This document shows, one piece after another, positions 27,635 through 35,496 of a stretch of 64,000 nt of DNA; within the stretch, counting starts at the first letter, position 1, and every line of letters starts with the position of its first letter. Below the pieces are notes generated by a model that worked only from the letters and a program-made list of their open reading frames with translations, searched no databases and was not told where the DNA came from. Source of the DNA: Pseudomonas corrugata (lineage in GTDB: Bacteria; Pseudomonadota; Gammaproteobacteria; Pseudomonadales; Pseudomonadaceae); the NCBI RefSeq assembly GCF_001269905.1, contig NZ_LHVK01000003.1:848981-912980 (forward strand). Reading direction: 5' to 3'. A program made the position numbers and the translations under genes.

Positions 27635-29388
27635 GTCTTAACCTCCCTGTCGGACTGAACCAGCACCGTGCGCACGAAGCGATTGGCGGTGGCATAGAGT
27701 GAGAAGAACTGCGCCAGGACGCCGGAGAACAGCACGGCGCTGCTGCCGACGAAATGCTGCGGGTCCAGTTGCAGGCGTACTTCCAGGCCATTGCGCCAGC
27801 CACGCCAGGCATCTTCACCGACATGGGCGATGACCCGGTCGCAACCCAGGCCCATGACCCCTTCGATCTGGCGGTGGGCACTGGCCTCGTCCCGCAGGTT
27901 ATGCAGCTCCAGAATCTCGCGCAGCGCATCCAGCGCCTGGGGGCCTTCCACCAGGGACAAATGGTTGAGGGTCAATTGCGACACCAGCCGCCAGCGCGAT
28001 TCACCATTCAGGCGCGGCAGACTCTGCGGGCTCGGCGGGTTGCGCAGGCGGGCCCAGGCCACCGGGCCCGGACGCTCGAAGCCCAGCGGCGTGCCCGCCG
28101 GCAGGCTCTGGGCCAGGTGTCGGCTGGTGCACAGCAATTCGGCGGTGAGGCTGTAGTCGCGGGTGTCGGCGAGCGGGTCGAGCTGGGTGTCCACCAGGCT
28201 GACCAACAAGTCGGTGCCCAGCCGGTTCGGGCTCATGCCGCTGACCCGCCGTGCATGCCAATAGCAGTGCTGGTCGTTGCCGTGCTGGCTGCCGTAATAG
28301 GTCGGCACTTTACGCACGCCCTGGCTGGACGTGGCACGCACGGTGCGGATGCTGTGGATCTCGACACTGTTTTCCCGATGACTGTCGGCCACCAGCCGAT
28401 ATTCGCTGCGGGTGCCGTCAGGGCGCAGCGGCTCGCTGGTCCTGGGGAAGAGATTGATCACCGGCGTGCAGCCCAGGGCGATGTCGCTGGCCTGGAGCGG
28501 CAGGCGATTGGCGGGGGCGCGATCGAAGACGATGTACAGGTACAGGGACGAGCTGTCGCTGGTCGCTCCGGCCAGGGGCAGGTCGAAGAAACCGAACTTG
28601 TCGGGGAAGGCAAAGTATTCCGCCAGCAGGCGCATGCCCGGATGCACGCCATCCTCATCCGGCAGCAGGGCTTCGTCGCTGGCGAAACCGACGATCCGCG
28701 GCAGGCCGGCCAACGGTTCCGGTACGCTGCCCGGCGAGCCGGCCAAGACCTTGACCGTGTGGGCGCCGAGCAGGTCGTACAGCCAGGCGTTGATCATTGG
28801 CGAGGCCGCCAGGTGCACCCGCAGGGTGTCGATCCCCAGCGTCGACCATTGGCGCTCGCCCAGGCATCGCAGGTTCAGGCGCAAGGCTGAGCGCGCCTGC
28901 ACCACCCCGGTCAGCGCCTGGGCCTCGTCACTGCCCAGCAACAGGGCTTCGCTGACTTCCAGCGGCCACAGGTGCACGGCGGCGGTGGTGCGAAAGTGAA
29001 TGCTCTGACCCTTGTCCGTGGTGACGAACAAGGGCGTGTCCCGGGGCAGGGGATAGCCGTCGTCGAGGTTGCCTTTGCTCGGGTCGGGCTCGAACTGCAC
29101 GATTGCGCACGAAGGCAACGGGCGCATGGCCAACGGATAGAGCTGTTCGAGCAGGGCATCGCTGAATTCGGCGTAGTCGTCGTCCAGCCGGCGTTGCAGC
29201 CGGGCGGACAGCAGGGCGAAGCCTTCCAGTAGTCGCTCGACGTGCGGGTCCGGGCATTCGCCGGGGGACAGCTCCAGGCGTCGGGCAACCTTGGGGTAAC
29301 GTTCGGCGAACAGGCTTCCGGCATGACGCAACCAGGTCAGTTCGCGCTGGTAGTAATCCAGCAGTTGCGGATCAATCGAGTCGCTCAT
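27598..29388 (-). CDS. tssF: Type VI secretion baseplate protein TssF
   Basis: 596 residues, ImpG/VasA family baseplate component. Typical N-terminus MSDSIDPQLLDYYQRELTWL and ERYPKVARRLELSPGECPDPHVERLLEGFA, later KFGFFDLPLAG and the RNPPSPQSLPRLNGESRWRL region. The ATG at 29388 is the conserved start; the frame is open 23 codons further, inside tssE. Overlaps tssE by 17 and tssG by 37 bases. Confidence 0.95.
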   Translation of the reverse strand: MSDSIDPQLLDYYQRELTWLRHAGSLFAERYPKVARRLELSPGECPDPHVERLLEGFALLSARLQRRLDDDYAEFSDALLEQLYPLAMRPLPSCAIVQFEPDPSKGNLDDGYPLPRDTPLFVTTDKGQSIHFRTTAAVHLWPLEVSEALLLGSDEAQALTGVVQARSALRLNLRCLGERQWSTLGIDTLRVHLAASPMINAWLYDLLGAHTVKVLAGSPGSVPEPLAGLPRIVGFASDEALLPDEDGVHPGMRLLAEYFAFPDKFGFFDLPLAGATSDSSSLYLYIVFDRAPANRLPLQASDIALGCTPVINLFPRTSEPLRPDGTRSEYRLVADSHRENSVEIHSIRTVRATSSQGVRKVPTYYGSQHGNDQHCYWHARRVSGMSPNRLGTDLLVSLVDTQLDPLADTRDYSLTAELLCTSRHLAQSLPAGTPLGFERPGPVAWARLRNPPSPQSLPRLNGESRWRLVSQLTLNHLSLVEGPQALDALREILELHNLRDEASAHRQIEGVMGLGCDRVIAHVGEDAWRGWRNGLEVRLQLDPQHFVGSSAVLFSGVLAQFFSLYATANRFVRTVLVQSDREVKTWQPQAGKPLTL

Positions 29389-29815
29389 GTCGCACCTCAA
29401 GACCGTCGCCGGCGTGCTCGATGACAAACGCCACGGGCCATGAGTGCGGGTCGCCACGCAGCACCCCCAACAGCCGTATGCCCAGTTGTTGTGGGTGGCC
29501 CGGTACCGGGACGACCTGGACCTCGCCCAGTTGCAGGCGGGGTTCGAAATGGCTGATGGCCTGGTGTATTTCCCGAGTCAGCAGGCGCCGGTCATCGCTG
29601 CGTTGCTGTTGCAATGCGGTCCAGTCGGCTATGCCGTAGTCCAGAATGCTCGGCGGTTCGGTCAGCGCCTGGGGGCCGCGTCGGGTGTTGAACAGGCGAT
29701 GCAGTTCGGCGTGGACCGAATCCTGCAGCGCCTGTCGGTCAAACACCCGGCCATGTTCATCCGCCTGGCTGGCCAGGCGTTCGAACAGCGGCGGGCGAAG
29801 CCCGAAGCCAGTCAT
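29372..29815 (-). CDS. tssE: Type VI secretion baseplate protein TssE (gp25-like)
   Basis: 147 residues, phage gp25-like lysozyme-fold subunit that nucleates sheath assembly. Seen: LFERLASQADEHGR near the N-terminus, HRLFNTRRGPQAL, SILDYGIADWTAL and the gp25 core REIHQAISHFEPRLQLGEVQ. Lies 13 bases after hcp and overlaps tssF by 17 bases. Confidence 0.93.
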   Translation of the reverse strand: MTGFGLRPPLFERLASQADEHGRVFDRQALQDSVHAELHRLFNTRRGPQALTEPPSILDYGIADWTALQQQRSDDRRLLTREIHQAISHFEPRLQLGEVQVVPVPGHPQQLGIRLLGVLRGDPHSWPVAFVIEHAGDGLEVRHERLD

Positions 29816-29828
29816 CAGGGCAGTGTCC

Positions 29829-30326
29829 CTACTTGGTCATCTTGTTGGCCGCCAGGTCCCAGGTCGTGCCCGCCGTGCCTTCCTTGGTGCCGTCGTCTTT
29901 CTGGGCGGTGAGTTCCCATTTGATCTTGGTGAAGTTCAGCGACAGGGTTTCCACCGGCTTGCCGCCCGTGCCGCCGCTGACACTGACGTTGGACAGTACG
30001 ACGTTGGTCAGGGTGTAGACGATGAAGGGCATGATTTTGCCGCTGCCTTCGGCAGCATTGCGTCCGATGGTGATGACGGCTTGCGGGATCGGTTTGCCGG
30101 CGCAGCAATATTCGTTGAGGGAAGGGGTGGAGCTGTCGATGAATTTGGTCAGGGTGAACTCACCGATATGCGGTCGCCCCGAGGTGCGCTCCGAGTTGCT
30201 GACGTCGTTGGTGACTTGCATCGCCACGTTGTGGCTGTAGGACATGACCTCGATCTTGTCCGTGAAACCCTCCAGCAGGCTGTCGCCCTTGATGTCGCCG
30301 CCGAGGTCGAGAATGATTGCATCCAT
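29829..30326 (-). CDS. hcp: Type VI secretion tube protein Hcp (TssD)
   Basis: 165 residues, ring-forming tube subunit. The N-terminus MDAIILDLGGDIKGDSLLEGF, the KIEVMSYSHNVAMQV segment and RPHIGEFTLTKFIDSSTPSL are hallmark Hcp sequence. The CC pair in NEYCCAGKPIPQAVI is notable in the position often holding one Cys or Ala. GGAG precedes the start. The 244-base gap upstream to tssC carries a REP pair, unlike all other joints of the operon. Confidence 0.96.
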   Translation of the reverse strand: MDAIILDLGGDIKGDSLLEGFTDKIEVMSYSHNVAMQVTNDVSNSERTSGRPHIGEFTLTKFIDSSTPSLNEYCCAGKPIPQAVITIGRNAAEGSGKIMPFIVYTLTNVVLSNVSVSGGTGGKPVETLSLNFTKIKWELTAQKDDGTKEGTAGTTWDLAANKMTK

Positions 30327-30393
30327 GGTGTGGAACTCCAGAAGAAGACAAATGGGGGGTACCCAATACCGCTAAAAACGAACGCCGAACCCC

Positions 30394-30541
30394 TGTGGCG
30401 AGGGGGTTTATCCCCGCTGGGCTGCGTAGCAGCCCCTTGAACAGTCAGCTCAATCTCTCGAATAGACCGAGTTGCCGGGATTTTGGGCCGCTTCGCGCCC
30501 CAGCGGGGCGGTGCGACGTTTCGATAAATCCCCTCGCCACA
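30394..30541. repeat. REP doublet within the T6SS operon (tssC-hcp gap)
   Basis: TGTGGCGAGGGGGTTTATCC at 30394 and the inverted copy GATAAATCCCCTCGCCACA ending at 30541 enclose a second inverted pair (CCCCGCTGGGCTGCG and CGCCCCAGCGGGG). In RNA this folds into a long stem-loop just upstream of hcp. Confidence 0.92.
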
Positions 30542-30570
30542 ACGAGCATCCTCGCCTCAGGTTTCAGCGG

Positions 30571-32052
30571 TCAGGCAGCAACCGGTGGCGGCAGGGTCGC
30601 CACCAGGCGGATCGAGGCGGTCAACTCCTCAAGCTGGAAGTGCGGTCGCAGGAACACCGTGGCGTTGTAGGCTCCGGGCTTGCCGGCCACTTCCGTCACG
30701 TCCACCCGCGCCTCGCGCAACGGGTACTGCGCCTTGATCTCCTGGGGCGCGTTGTCGTTGATCAGCACGTAGTCGGCGATCCAGTTGTTGAGGTAGGTCT
30801 GCACATTGTCGCGGGTCATGAAGCTGCCGACCTTGTCGCGCATGATCACCTTCAGGTAGTGGGCGAAACGCGAGGCCGCGAGTACGTAGGGCAACATCGC
30901 CGAGATCCGCGCGTTGGCATTGGCCTCGTTGGTGTTATAGACCTTGGCCCGGTTGGTGGTCTGGCCGCCGAAGAACACCGCGATGTCACTGTTCTTCTTA
31001 TGGCACAGGGCGATGAAGCCCAGGTCATTGAGCTCCTTCTCGCGGCGGTCGGTGATCGCCACCTCGGTCGGACACTTGAGGGACAGGTCTCCGGAACTGG
31101 TGCGGAAGGTATGGGCCGGCAGGCCTTCCACCGCGCCGCCACCCTCGGCACCGCGAATCGCCGCGCACCAGCCATATTTGGCGAAGGCCTCGGTGATGCG
31201 TTGCGACAGTGCCCAGGCCGCGTTGCCCCACAGATACTTGCTGTGGTCGGTGCCGTTGACGTCTTCGACGTAGTTGATGCCTTCCACCGGCCGGGTGTCC
31301 GGGCCGTAGGGCAGGCGCAGGAGGAAGTGCGGAAGCACCAGGGACACGTAGCGCGAATCTTCGCTTTCACGGAACGAGCGCCACTTGATCAGTTCCTGAC
31401 TCTCGAAAATCTTCGACAGATCCCGGGGCACTGCCAGTTCGGTAAAGCTGGTCATGTCGAACAAGCGCGGGCTGGCGGCGGCAATGAACGGGGCATGGGC
31501 CGCGGCGGCAACGTTGGAGAGTTTCTCCAGCAGGCCGATGTCCTGCGGGTGTCGGCCGAAGGTGTAGTCGCCCACCAGCAGGCTGAACGGATGCCCGCCG
31601 AAGGTCCCGTACTCTTCCTCGTAGATTTTCTTGAACAGCGCGCTCTGGTCGAATTCGACGGCTTTTTCCAGATCGTTCTGCAGCTCTTTCTGGGTGACGT
31701 TGAGCAGGCGAAGTTTGAGCCGGGTGCTGGTTTCGGTGTTCTGCACCAACAGGTGCAGGCCGCGCCAGGACGCTTCGAGTTTCTGCAGGTCGGGGTGGTG
31801 CAGCACTTCGTTGAGCTGGGCGCTGATCAGTTGGTCGATCTGGCTGATGCGGTCGTTGATCATCGCCACCGTGTCCTTGTCGATGGCCATGCCTTCGTCG
31901 AGGACCTGGGTGGCGAATTCGGCCAGCATGTCGCGGGCGTAGTCCTGTTGGCTGTCGTCATGGGCCATACGGCCTTCGGCGATGATCTTGTCCAGCAGGG
32001 ACAAGGTCTGGGTCGTGCTCTCGCTGGTTTGAGCGCTGGATGAAGCAGGCAT
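30571..32052 (-). CDS. tssC: Type VI secretion sheath large subunit TssC
   Basis: 493 residues, VipB/ImpD family; polymerises with TssB into the contractile sheath. Typical features: SLLDKIIAEGRMAHDDSQQD, EASWRGLHLLVQNTETSTRLK, GDYTFGRHPQDIGLLEKLS, FAHYLKVIMRDKVGSFMTR and the C-terminal FQLEELTASIRLVA. AAGGGAG lies before the start, and the gap to tssB is 30 bases. Confidence 0.97.
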   Translation of the reverse strand: MPASSSAQTSESTTQTLSLLDKIIAEGRMAHDDSQQDYARDMLAEFATQVLDEGMAIDKDTVAMINDRISQIDQLISAQLNEVLHHPDLQKLEASWRGLHLLVQNTETSTRLKLRLLNVTQKELQNDLEKAVEFDQSALFKKIYEEEYGTFGGHPFSLLVGDYTFGRHPQDIGLLEKLSNVAAAAHAPFIAAASPRLFDMTSFTELAVPRDLSKIFESQELIKWRSFRESEDSRYVSLVLPHFLLRLPYGPDTRPVEGINYVEDVNGTDHSKYLWGNAAWALSQRITEAFAKYGWCAAIRGAEGGGAVEGLPAHTFRTSSGDLSLKCPTEVAITDRREKELNDLGFIALCHKKNSDIAVFFGGQTTNRAKVYNTNEANANARISAMLPYVLAASRFAHYLKVIMRDKVGSFMTRDNVQTYLNNWIADYVLINDNAPQEIKAQYPLREARVDVTEVAGKPGAYNATVFLRPHFQLEELTASIRLVATLPPPVAA

Positions 32053-32082
32053 GGCTTTATCTCCCTTGAGTGATGAGCACGA

Positions 32083-32643
32083 TCAGGCCTGTGGTTCGGC
32101 CGGAGCCGGATCATCGTTGGCGGCCACGGCCGGCAGCTCTTGCGGCGCGTCCTGGGGCCGGGCCGACTTGATCTCTTGCAGGCCTTCGGTGTTGACGATC
32201 ACGTCGCGCAGCAATTTGTCCAGGTCATCGTTGCCGTCGAGTTTGGTCAGCAGGTCGCGCAGGCGCTGACGGGCTTCGAACAGGCGGCGCAACGGCGTGA
32301 CCTGTTCCACGACCTTGACCGGGTCGAAATCATCGATGTGGCGGAAGTTGAGTTCGATGTTGAGCTTGCTGTCGTCGCCGCTGAGGGTGTTGTTCACCTG
32401 GAGCGTGGCGCGAGGGGAGATCGAGGCGAGCACTTCGTTGAAGTTGTCGCGATCGATTTCCGTGAAGCGCCGTTCGTTCAGCTTGGGCAGCGGGTCCAGT
32501 GGCTTGCCCGAGAGGTCGGCCAGAATGCCGACGACCAGTGGCAATTCTTTCTTTTCGATGGCGTTGCCGATTTCCACGTCATAGGTGATCTGGACGCGGG
32601 GAGGGCGGACTCTGTCAAGCTTGTGCTGGGTACTTTCTGCCAT
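32083..32643 (-). CDS. tssB: Type VI secretion sheath small subunit TssB
   Basis: 186 residues, VipA/ImpC family; partner of TssC and source of the helix recognised by ClpV after contraction. Core sequence: RPPRVQITYDVEIGNAIEKK, LPLVVGILADLSG and FVEIDRDNF-like FTEIDRDNFNEVLASI. The chosen ATG (MAEST, 32643) is the family start with GGAG nine bases upstream; ATG 32697 with AAGGGA upstream would add 18 residues and cannot be excluded. First gene of the minus arm, divergent from tssJ. Confidence 0.95.
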   Translation of the reverse strand: MAESTQHKLDRVRPPRVQITYDVEIGNAIEKKELPLVVGILADLSGKPLDPLPKLNERRFTEIDRDNFNEVLASISPRATLQVNNTLSGDDSKLNIELNFRHIDDFDPVKVVEQVTPLRRLFEARQRLRDLLTKLDGNDDLDKLLRDVIVNTEGLQEIKSARPQDAPQELPAVAANDDPAPAEPQA

Positions 32644-32868
32644 GGCGGCCGACTCCGATTGCATGTGGGGGAGCAATGCATCGGGAGGCCCGCTCATCGC
32701 ATTCCCTTGCTGATCCGCAGGTTGCAAATGGAGAGCAGAAAATCTGTCATTCCCTTGACGAACCTGGTGCATTCGACCGTGCAGGTCGAACTACCCAAGA
32801 AGCTAGAACAGGTCTATAAAAATGCAAGCAAAAACAAATTTTGACCGCGACGAAAAGGAAAATTCATT
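32644..32868. promoter_or_regulatory. Divergent promoter region of the T6SS with a 19-bp dyad
   Basis: The 225 bases between tssB and tssJ must hold both promoters. A perfect dyad TTCGACC-GTGCA-GGTCGAA spans 32772-32790, and a TATAAA (32815-32820) lies 49 bases before the tssJ start. I find no TGGCAC-N5-TTGC sigma-54 element on either strand. Operator function of the dyad is inferred. Confidence 0.55.
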
Positions 32869-33333
32869 TTGCGTGTTTTTTTTTACGGATTTTTTTTCAG
32901 CATGGCGCTCAGCGGTTGCTCGCTCTTTGCGCCAAGCGTCGACCTGGACAGCCTGACCCTCGACGTCGCGTCCGGCGCCAACGACAACACGCCCATTGCC
33001 GTGGATTTCATCGCCGTGAATGATCCTGAACTGCTCAAGCAACTGTCGGCTATCACTGCCAGCCAGTGGTTCGCCGAGCGCGAACAGTTCCAGCGCGACT
33101 ATCGTCAACTCATGTCGGTGTGGGGGCTGGAGCTGGTCCCGGGGCAGTTCATCGACCGCCAGCCCTTCCCACTGGAGGGCCGGCGCGCCGCTGGACTTTT
33201 GGTCTTCGCCAGCTATAACACTCCCGGAGCCCACCGGCTCCGGCTGGACGATCAGCGCAAGGCCTGGCTGAAGTTCGACAGTCGTGAGATGAGCCTCGTC
33301 GATGATGGCCAGCTCAATGCAAGTCAGCCTTGA
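32869..33333 (+). CDS. tssJ: Type VI secretion lipoprotein TssJ
   Basis: 154-residue outer-membrane lipoprotein that anchors the TssL-TssM complex. A short signal sequence (MRVFFYGFFFSMALSGC) ends in lipobox LSGC with Cys17 as lipidation site; the mature part carries VDLDSLTLDVASGANDNTPI and the beta-rich region expected of TssJ. It starts at TTG with AAAGGAAA eight bases upstream; no ATG occurs before the signal peptide. First gene of the plus arm. Shorter and more diverged than E. coli TssJ; context supports the call. Confidence 0.87.
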   Translation: MRVFFYGFFFSMALSGCSLFAPSVDLDSLTLDVASGANDNTPIAVDFIAVNDPELLKQLSAITASQWFAEREQFQRDYRQLMSVWGLELVPGQFIDRQPFPLEGRRAAGLLVFASYNTPGAHRLRLDDQRKAWLKFDSREMSLVDDGQLNASQP

Positions 33334-33384
33334 ATGACCGCGGGCCGCCTTGTGCGGCGACACTGGGATGTCGAAGGGAGTCGT

Positions 33385-34716
33385 ATGAGTCTGTTACCTG
33401 ACGCGGTGTGCTGGCATGAGGGCATGCAACTGCTGCCCCAACATTTTCAACTGCAAGGGCTGCGCGCCGAGGCCCTGGCTGCGCATGTCGCGGCTGCCTG
33501 CAATCCCTGGTTCTGGGGTGTCAGTCAACTGGAGGTCGATCCTTCGGCCCTCAGCGCCGGCCAGGTCCGGCTGCTGCAATTGCAGGGCACCTTGCCGGAC
33601 GGCTTGCCGGTCAATCTTCAGGCCGGCGTCGGGCCGACCCTGGAGCTGGATATCACCGAGGCGGTCAACAAAACCGACGATGCTACCGTCACCGTCTACC
33701 TGGCGATCAGTCCGCTCTGGCGTGCCGGGCAATTGCTGCCGCTCAAGGGGCGCCTGCAATCGGTGGTCGGTGATGCGCTGCCGGATCTCACCAGCGGCGA
33801 GTTTCCCGAGTCCATCACCGTCTGGCGCCCGAATCCGAGGCTGTGCACGCAACTGAGCAAGGCCGATTCGATCTGCCTGCCGCTGCTGCGCATTCGCAAG
33901 GACGGCGGCGGCTTTCTGCGTATGCCCTATACGCCGCCCACGCCGGTACTGTTGCCTGAATCGATGCTCGGCCGGCGAGTGGCCGGGCTGTGTGCCCGGG
34001 CCCGGGAAAAGTGCCTGTTTCTCGCCGGTCGGCTGCGCCAGGCTCAGGCGGCCGGCAACCAGGACGATGCGCTGGAGATCCGCCGGCAGATGACCGCCTT
34101 GTGGGCGCGCCTGCCGGAAGTCGAAGGCAGCCTGAACACCCGGGTGGCGACTCCCCAGGCGCTGTACGGTTTGTTGCTGGGCCTGGCCGGTGCCTGGTCG
34201 GCCCTCGACCCGCTGGCCGGCGTACCGGCGTTTGCACCACTGGATTTCCTCGAGCTGCAACGCGGTTACGAACCGCTGCTCGAGTGGCTCGACACCACCC
34301 TGGAACTGGTCCGTGCCGGTTATCGCAGCCTGGCCTTCGAGCGCAATGAGCAGGTGTTCTCCATCCAGTTGCCTGACGATCAGCCGAGCCAGCGTCTGGT
34401 GATCGGGCTGCGCATGCCCAACGGGGCCAGTGAGCAGGCCGCCGCCGATTGGTTGCGCGGTGCGATCATCGCGTCCGCACCGCATGTCCTGCTGTTGAGC
34501 CGGCAGCGCATGAGCGGGCTGCCGCATCAGGCCATGAGCCGCAATGAGCAGGTGGCCTACAGTGTGGGCGACGATACCCGGTTGTTCGTGGTGGCTGCCA
34601 GCGGCCAATGGTTCGACGGGCAACTGCCGTTGCACATCGTGGCGCCGGCTTCGACCCAGGCCAGCAGCCCGTGGCAAGTCGTGTTGTTTGTCCCGCAAGT
34701 CGGTGAAAGTGCCTGA
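33385..34716 (+). CDS. tssK: Type VI secretion baseplate protein TssK
   Basis: 443 residues, ImpJ/VasE family; links the baseplate to the membrane complex. Seen: AVCWHEGMQLLPQHFQLQ at the N-terminus, ESITVWRPNPRLCTQLSKAD, MPYTPPTPVLLPE and the C-terminal GLPHQAMSRNEQVAYSVG. ATG 33385 follows AAGGGAG, and family sequence begins there; the preceding 17 in-frame codons are not used. Lies 51 bases after tssJ. Confidence 0.95.
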   Translation: MSLLPDAVCWHEGMQLLPQHFQLQGLRAEALAAHVAAACNPWFWGVSQLEVDPSALSAGQVRLLQLQGTLPDGLPVNLQAGVGPTLELDITEAVNKTDDATVTVYLAISPLWRAGQLLPLKGRLQSVVGDALPDLTSGEFPESITVWRPNPRLCTQLSKADSICLPLLRIRKDGGGFLRMPYTPPTPVLLPESMLGRRVAGLCARAREKCLFLAGRLRQAQAAGNQDDALEIRRQMTALWARLPEVEGSLNTRVATPQALYGLLLGLAGAWSALDPLAGVPAFAPLDFLELQRGYEPLLEWLDTTLELVRAGYRSLAFERNEQVFSIQLPDDQPSQRLVIGLRMPNGASEQAAADWLRGAIIASAPHVLLLSRQRMSGLPHQAMSRNEQVAYSVGDDTRLFVVAASGQWFDGQLPLHIVAPASTQASSPWQVVLFVPQVGESA

Positions 34717-34734
34717 TCGCAAAAGGGGAGTCGT

Positions 34735-35496
34735 ATGCCTGACGGAAGTGGCGGGGCGGTCCGGGGTCTGCATGAGGCGCCGCTGAGCAGCGCGTTTCGG
34801 CAGGCCTGGTTGAAGTGGTTCCAGGAGTGGCAGGACTTGCCCAAGGACAACGATTCCGCGGCCCTGGTCAGCCGGGTGGTGGAGTTTTCCGGACGTAGCG
34901 CCCAACGCTTGTGGCGGGTGGCCTTTGCCACCGTCGGCGACTCGGCTACAGAGCAGGTCAAGGCATTGGTCTATGCCTTCGTCGCCCTGGTGGACGAAAC
35001 CTTGTTGTTCACCCCCTGGCCGGGGCAACTGGCATGGCAACAGCATCCCCTTGAATCGCGCATGTACTCCAGTCGCCAGGCTGGCGAACGGTTGCCCTCG
35101 GCCATCAAGAAACTGCTGGATGAGCAGATGCCCGGTACCCGGGACCTGGCAAACGTCTACCTGCAATGCCTGATCCTCGGGTTCCAGGGGCGATTGCGCG
35201 GCGAGCCCGGTCAACTACAGCATGAGAAATGGCGCGCGGCGCTGTTCACGTTCGCCTGGCAACATGACCCGGACTATGTCGACGTCAGTCAGCGCCTGGC
35301 AATGTCTGCGTCGGCACCGCCGGTACGCATGCCGGCGCAGACATCACTGCCGGACGGATTGCGCCTGGGGCTGGCGATCATGGCGATGGTGTTGCTGCTG
35401 ACCGGGCTGGGGCATGTGTTCTGGCGCGACATCCGCTCGGAGCTTGAGCCGGTGTTGCAATTGAACGAGTCGGTGGTTCAGGAGCAGGACTCATGA
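34735..35496 (+). CDS. tssL: Type VI secretion membrane protein TssL (DotU/IcmH)
   Basis: 253 residues: an N-terminal cytoplasmic helical hook domain (VKALVYAFVALVDETLLFTP, the conserved acidic D-E motif; LANVYLQCLILGFQGRLRG) and a single C-terminal helix (about 211-232). The periplasmic tail is only some 20 residues, so no peptidoglycan-binding OmpA domain is present; peptidoglycan anchoring must come from another protein. Its stop overlaps the tssM start by 4 bases. Confidence 0.94.
   Translation: MPDGSGGAVRGLHEAPLSSAFRQAWLKWFQEWQDLPKDNDSAALVSRVVEFSGRSAQRLWRVAFATVGDSATEQVKALVYAFVALVDETLLFTPWPGQLAWQQHPLESRMYSSRQAGERLPSAIKKLLDEQMPGTRDLANVYLQCLILGFQGRLRGEPGQLQHEKWRAALFTFAWQHDPDYVDVSQRLAMSASAPPVRMPAQTSLPDGLRLGLAIMAMVLLLTGLGHVFWRDIRSELEPVLQLNESVVQEQDS

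Noticed and set aside
32644..32868. Sigma-54 promoter for the T6SS
   Set aside because: No TGGCAC-N5-TTGC element on either strand and no adjacent enhancer-binding protein gene.
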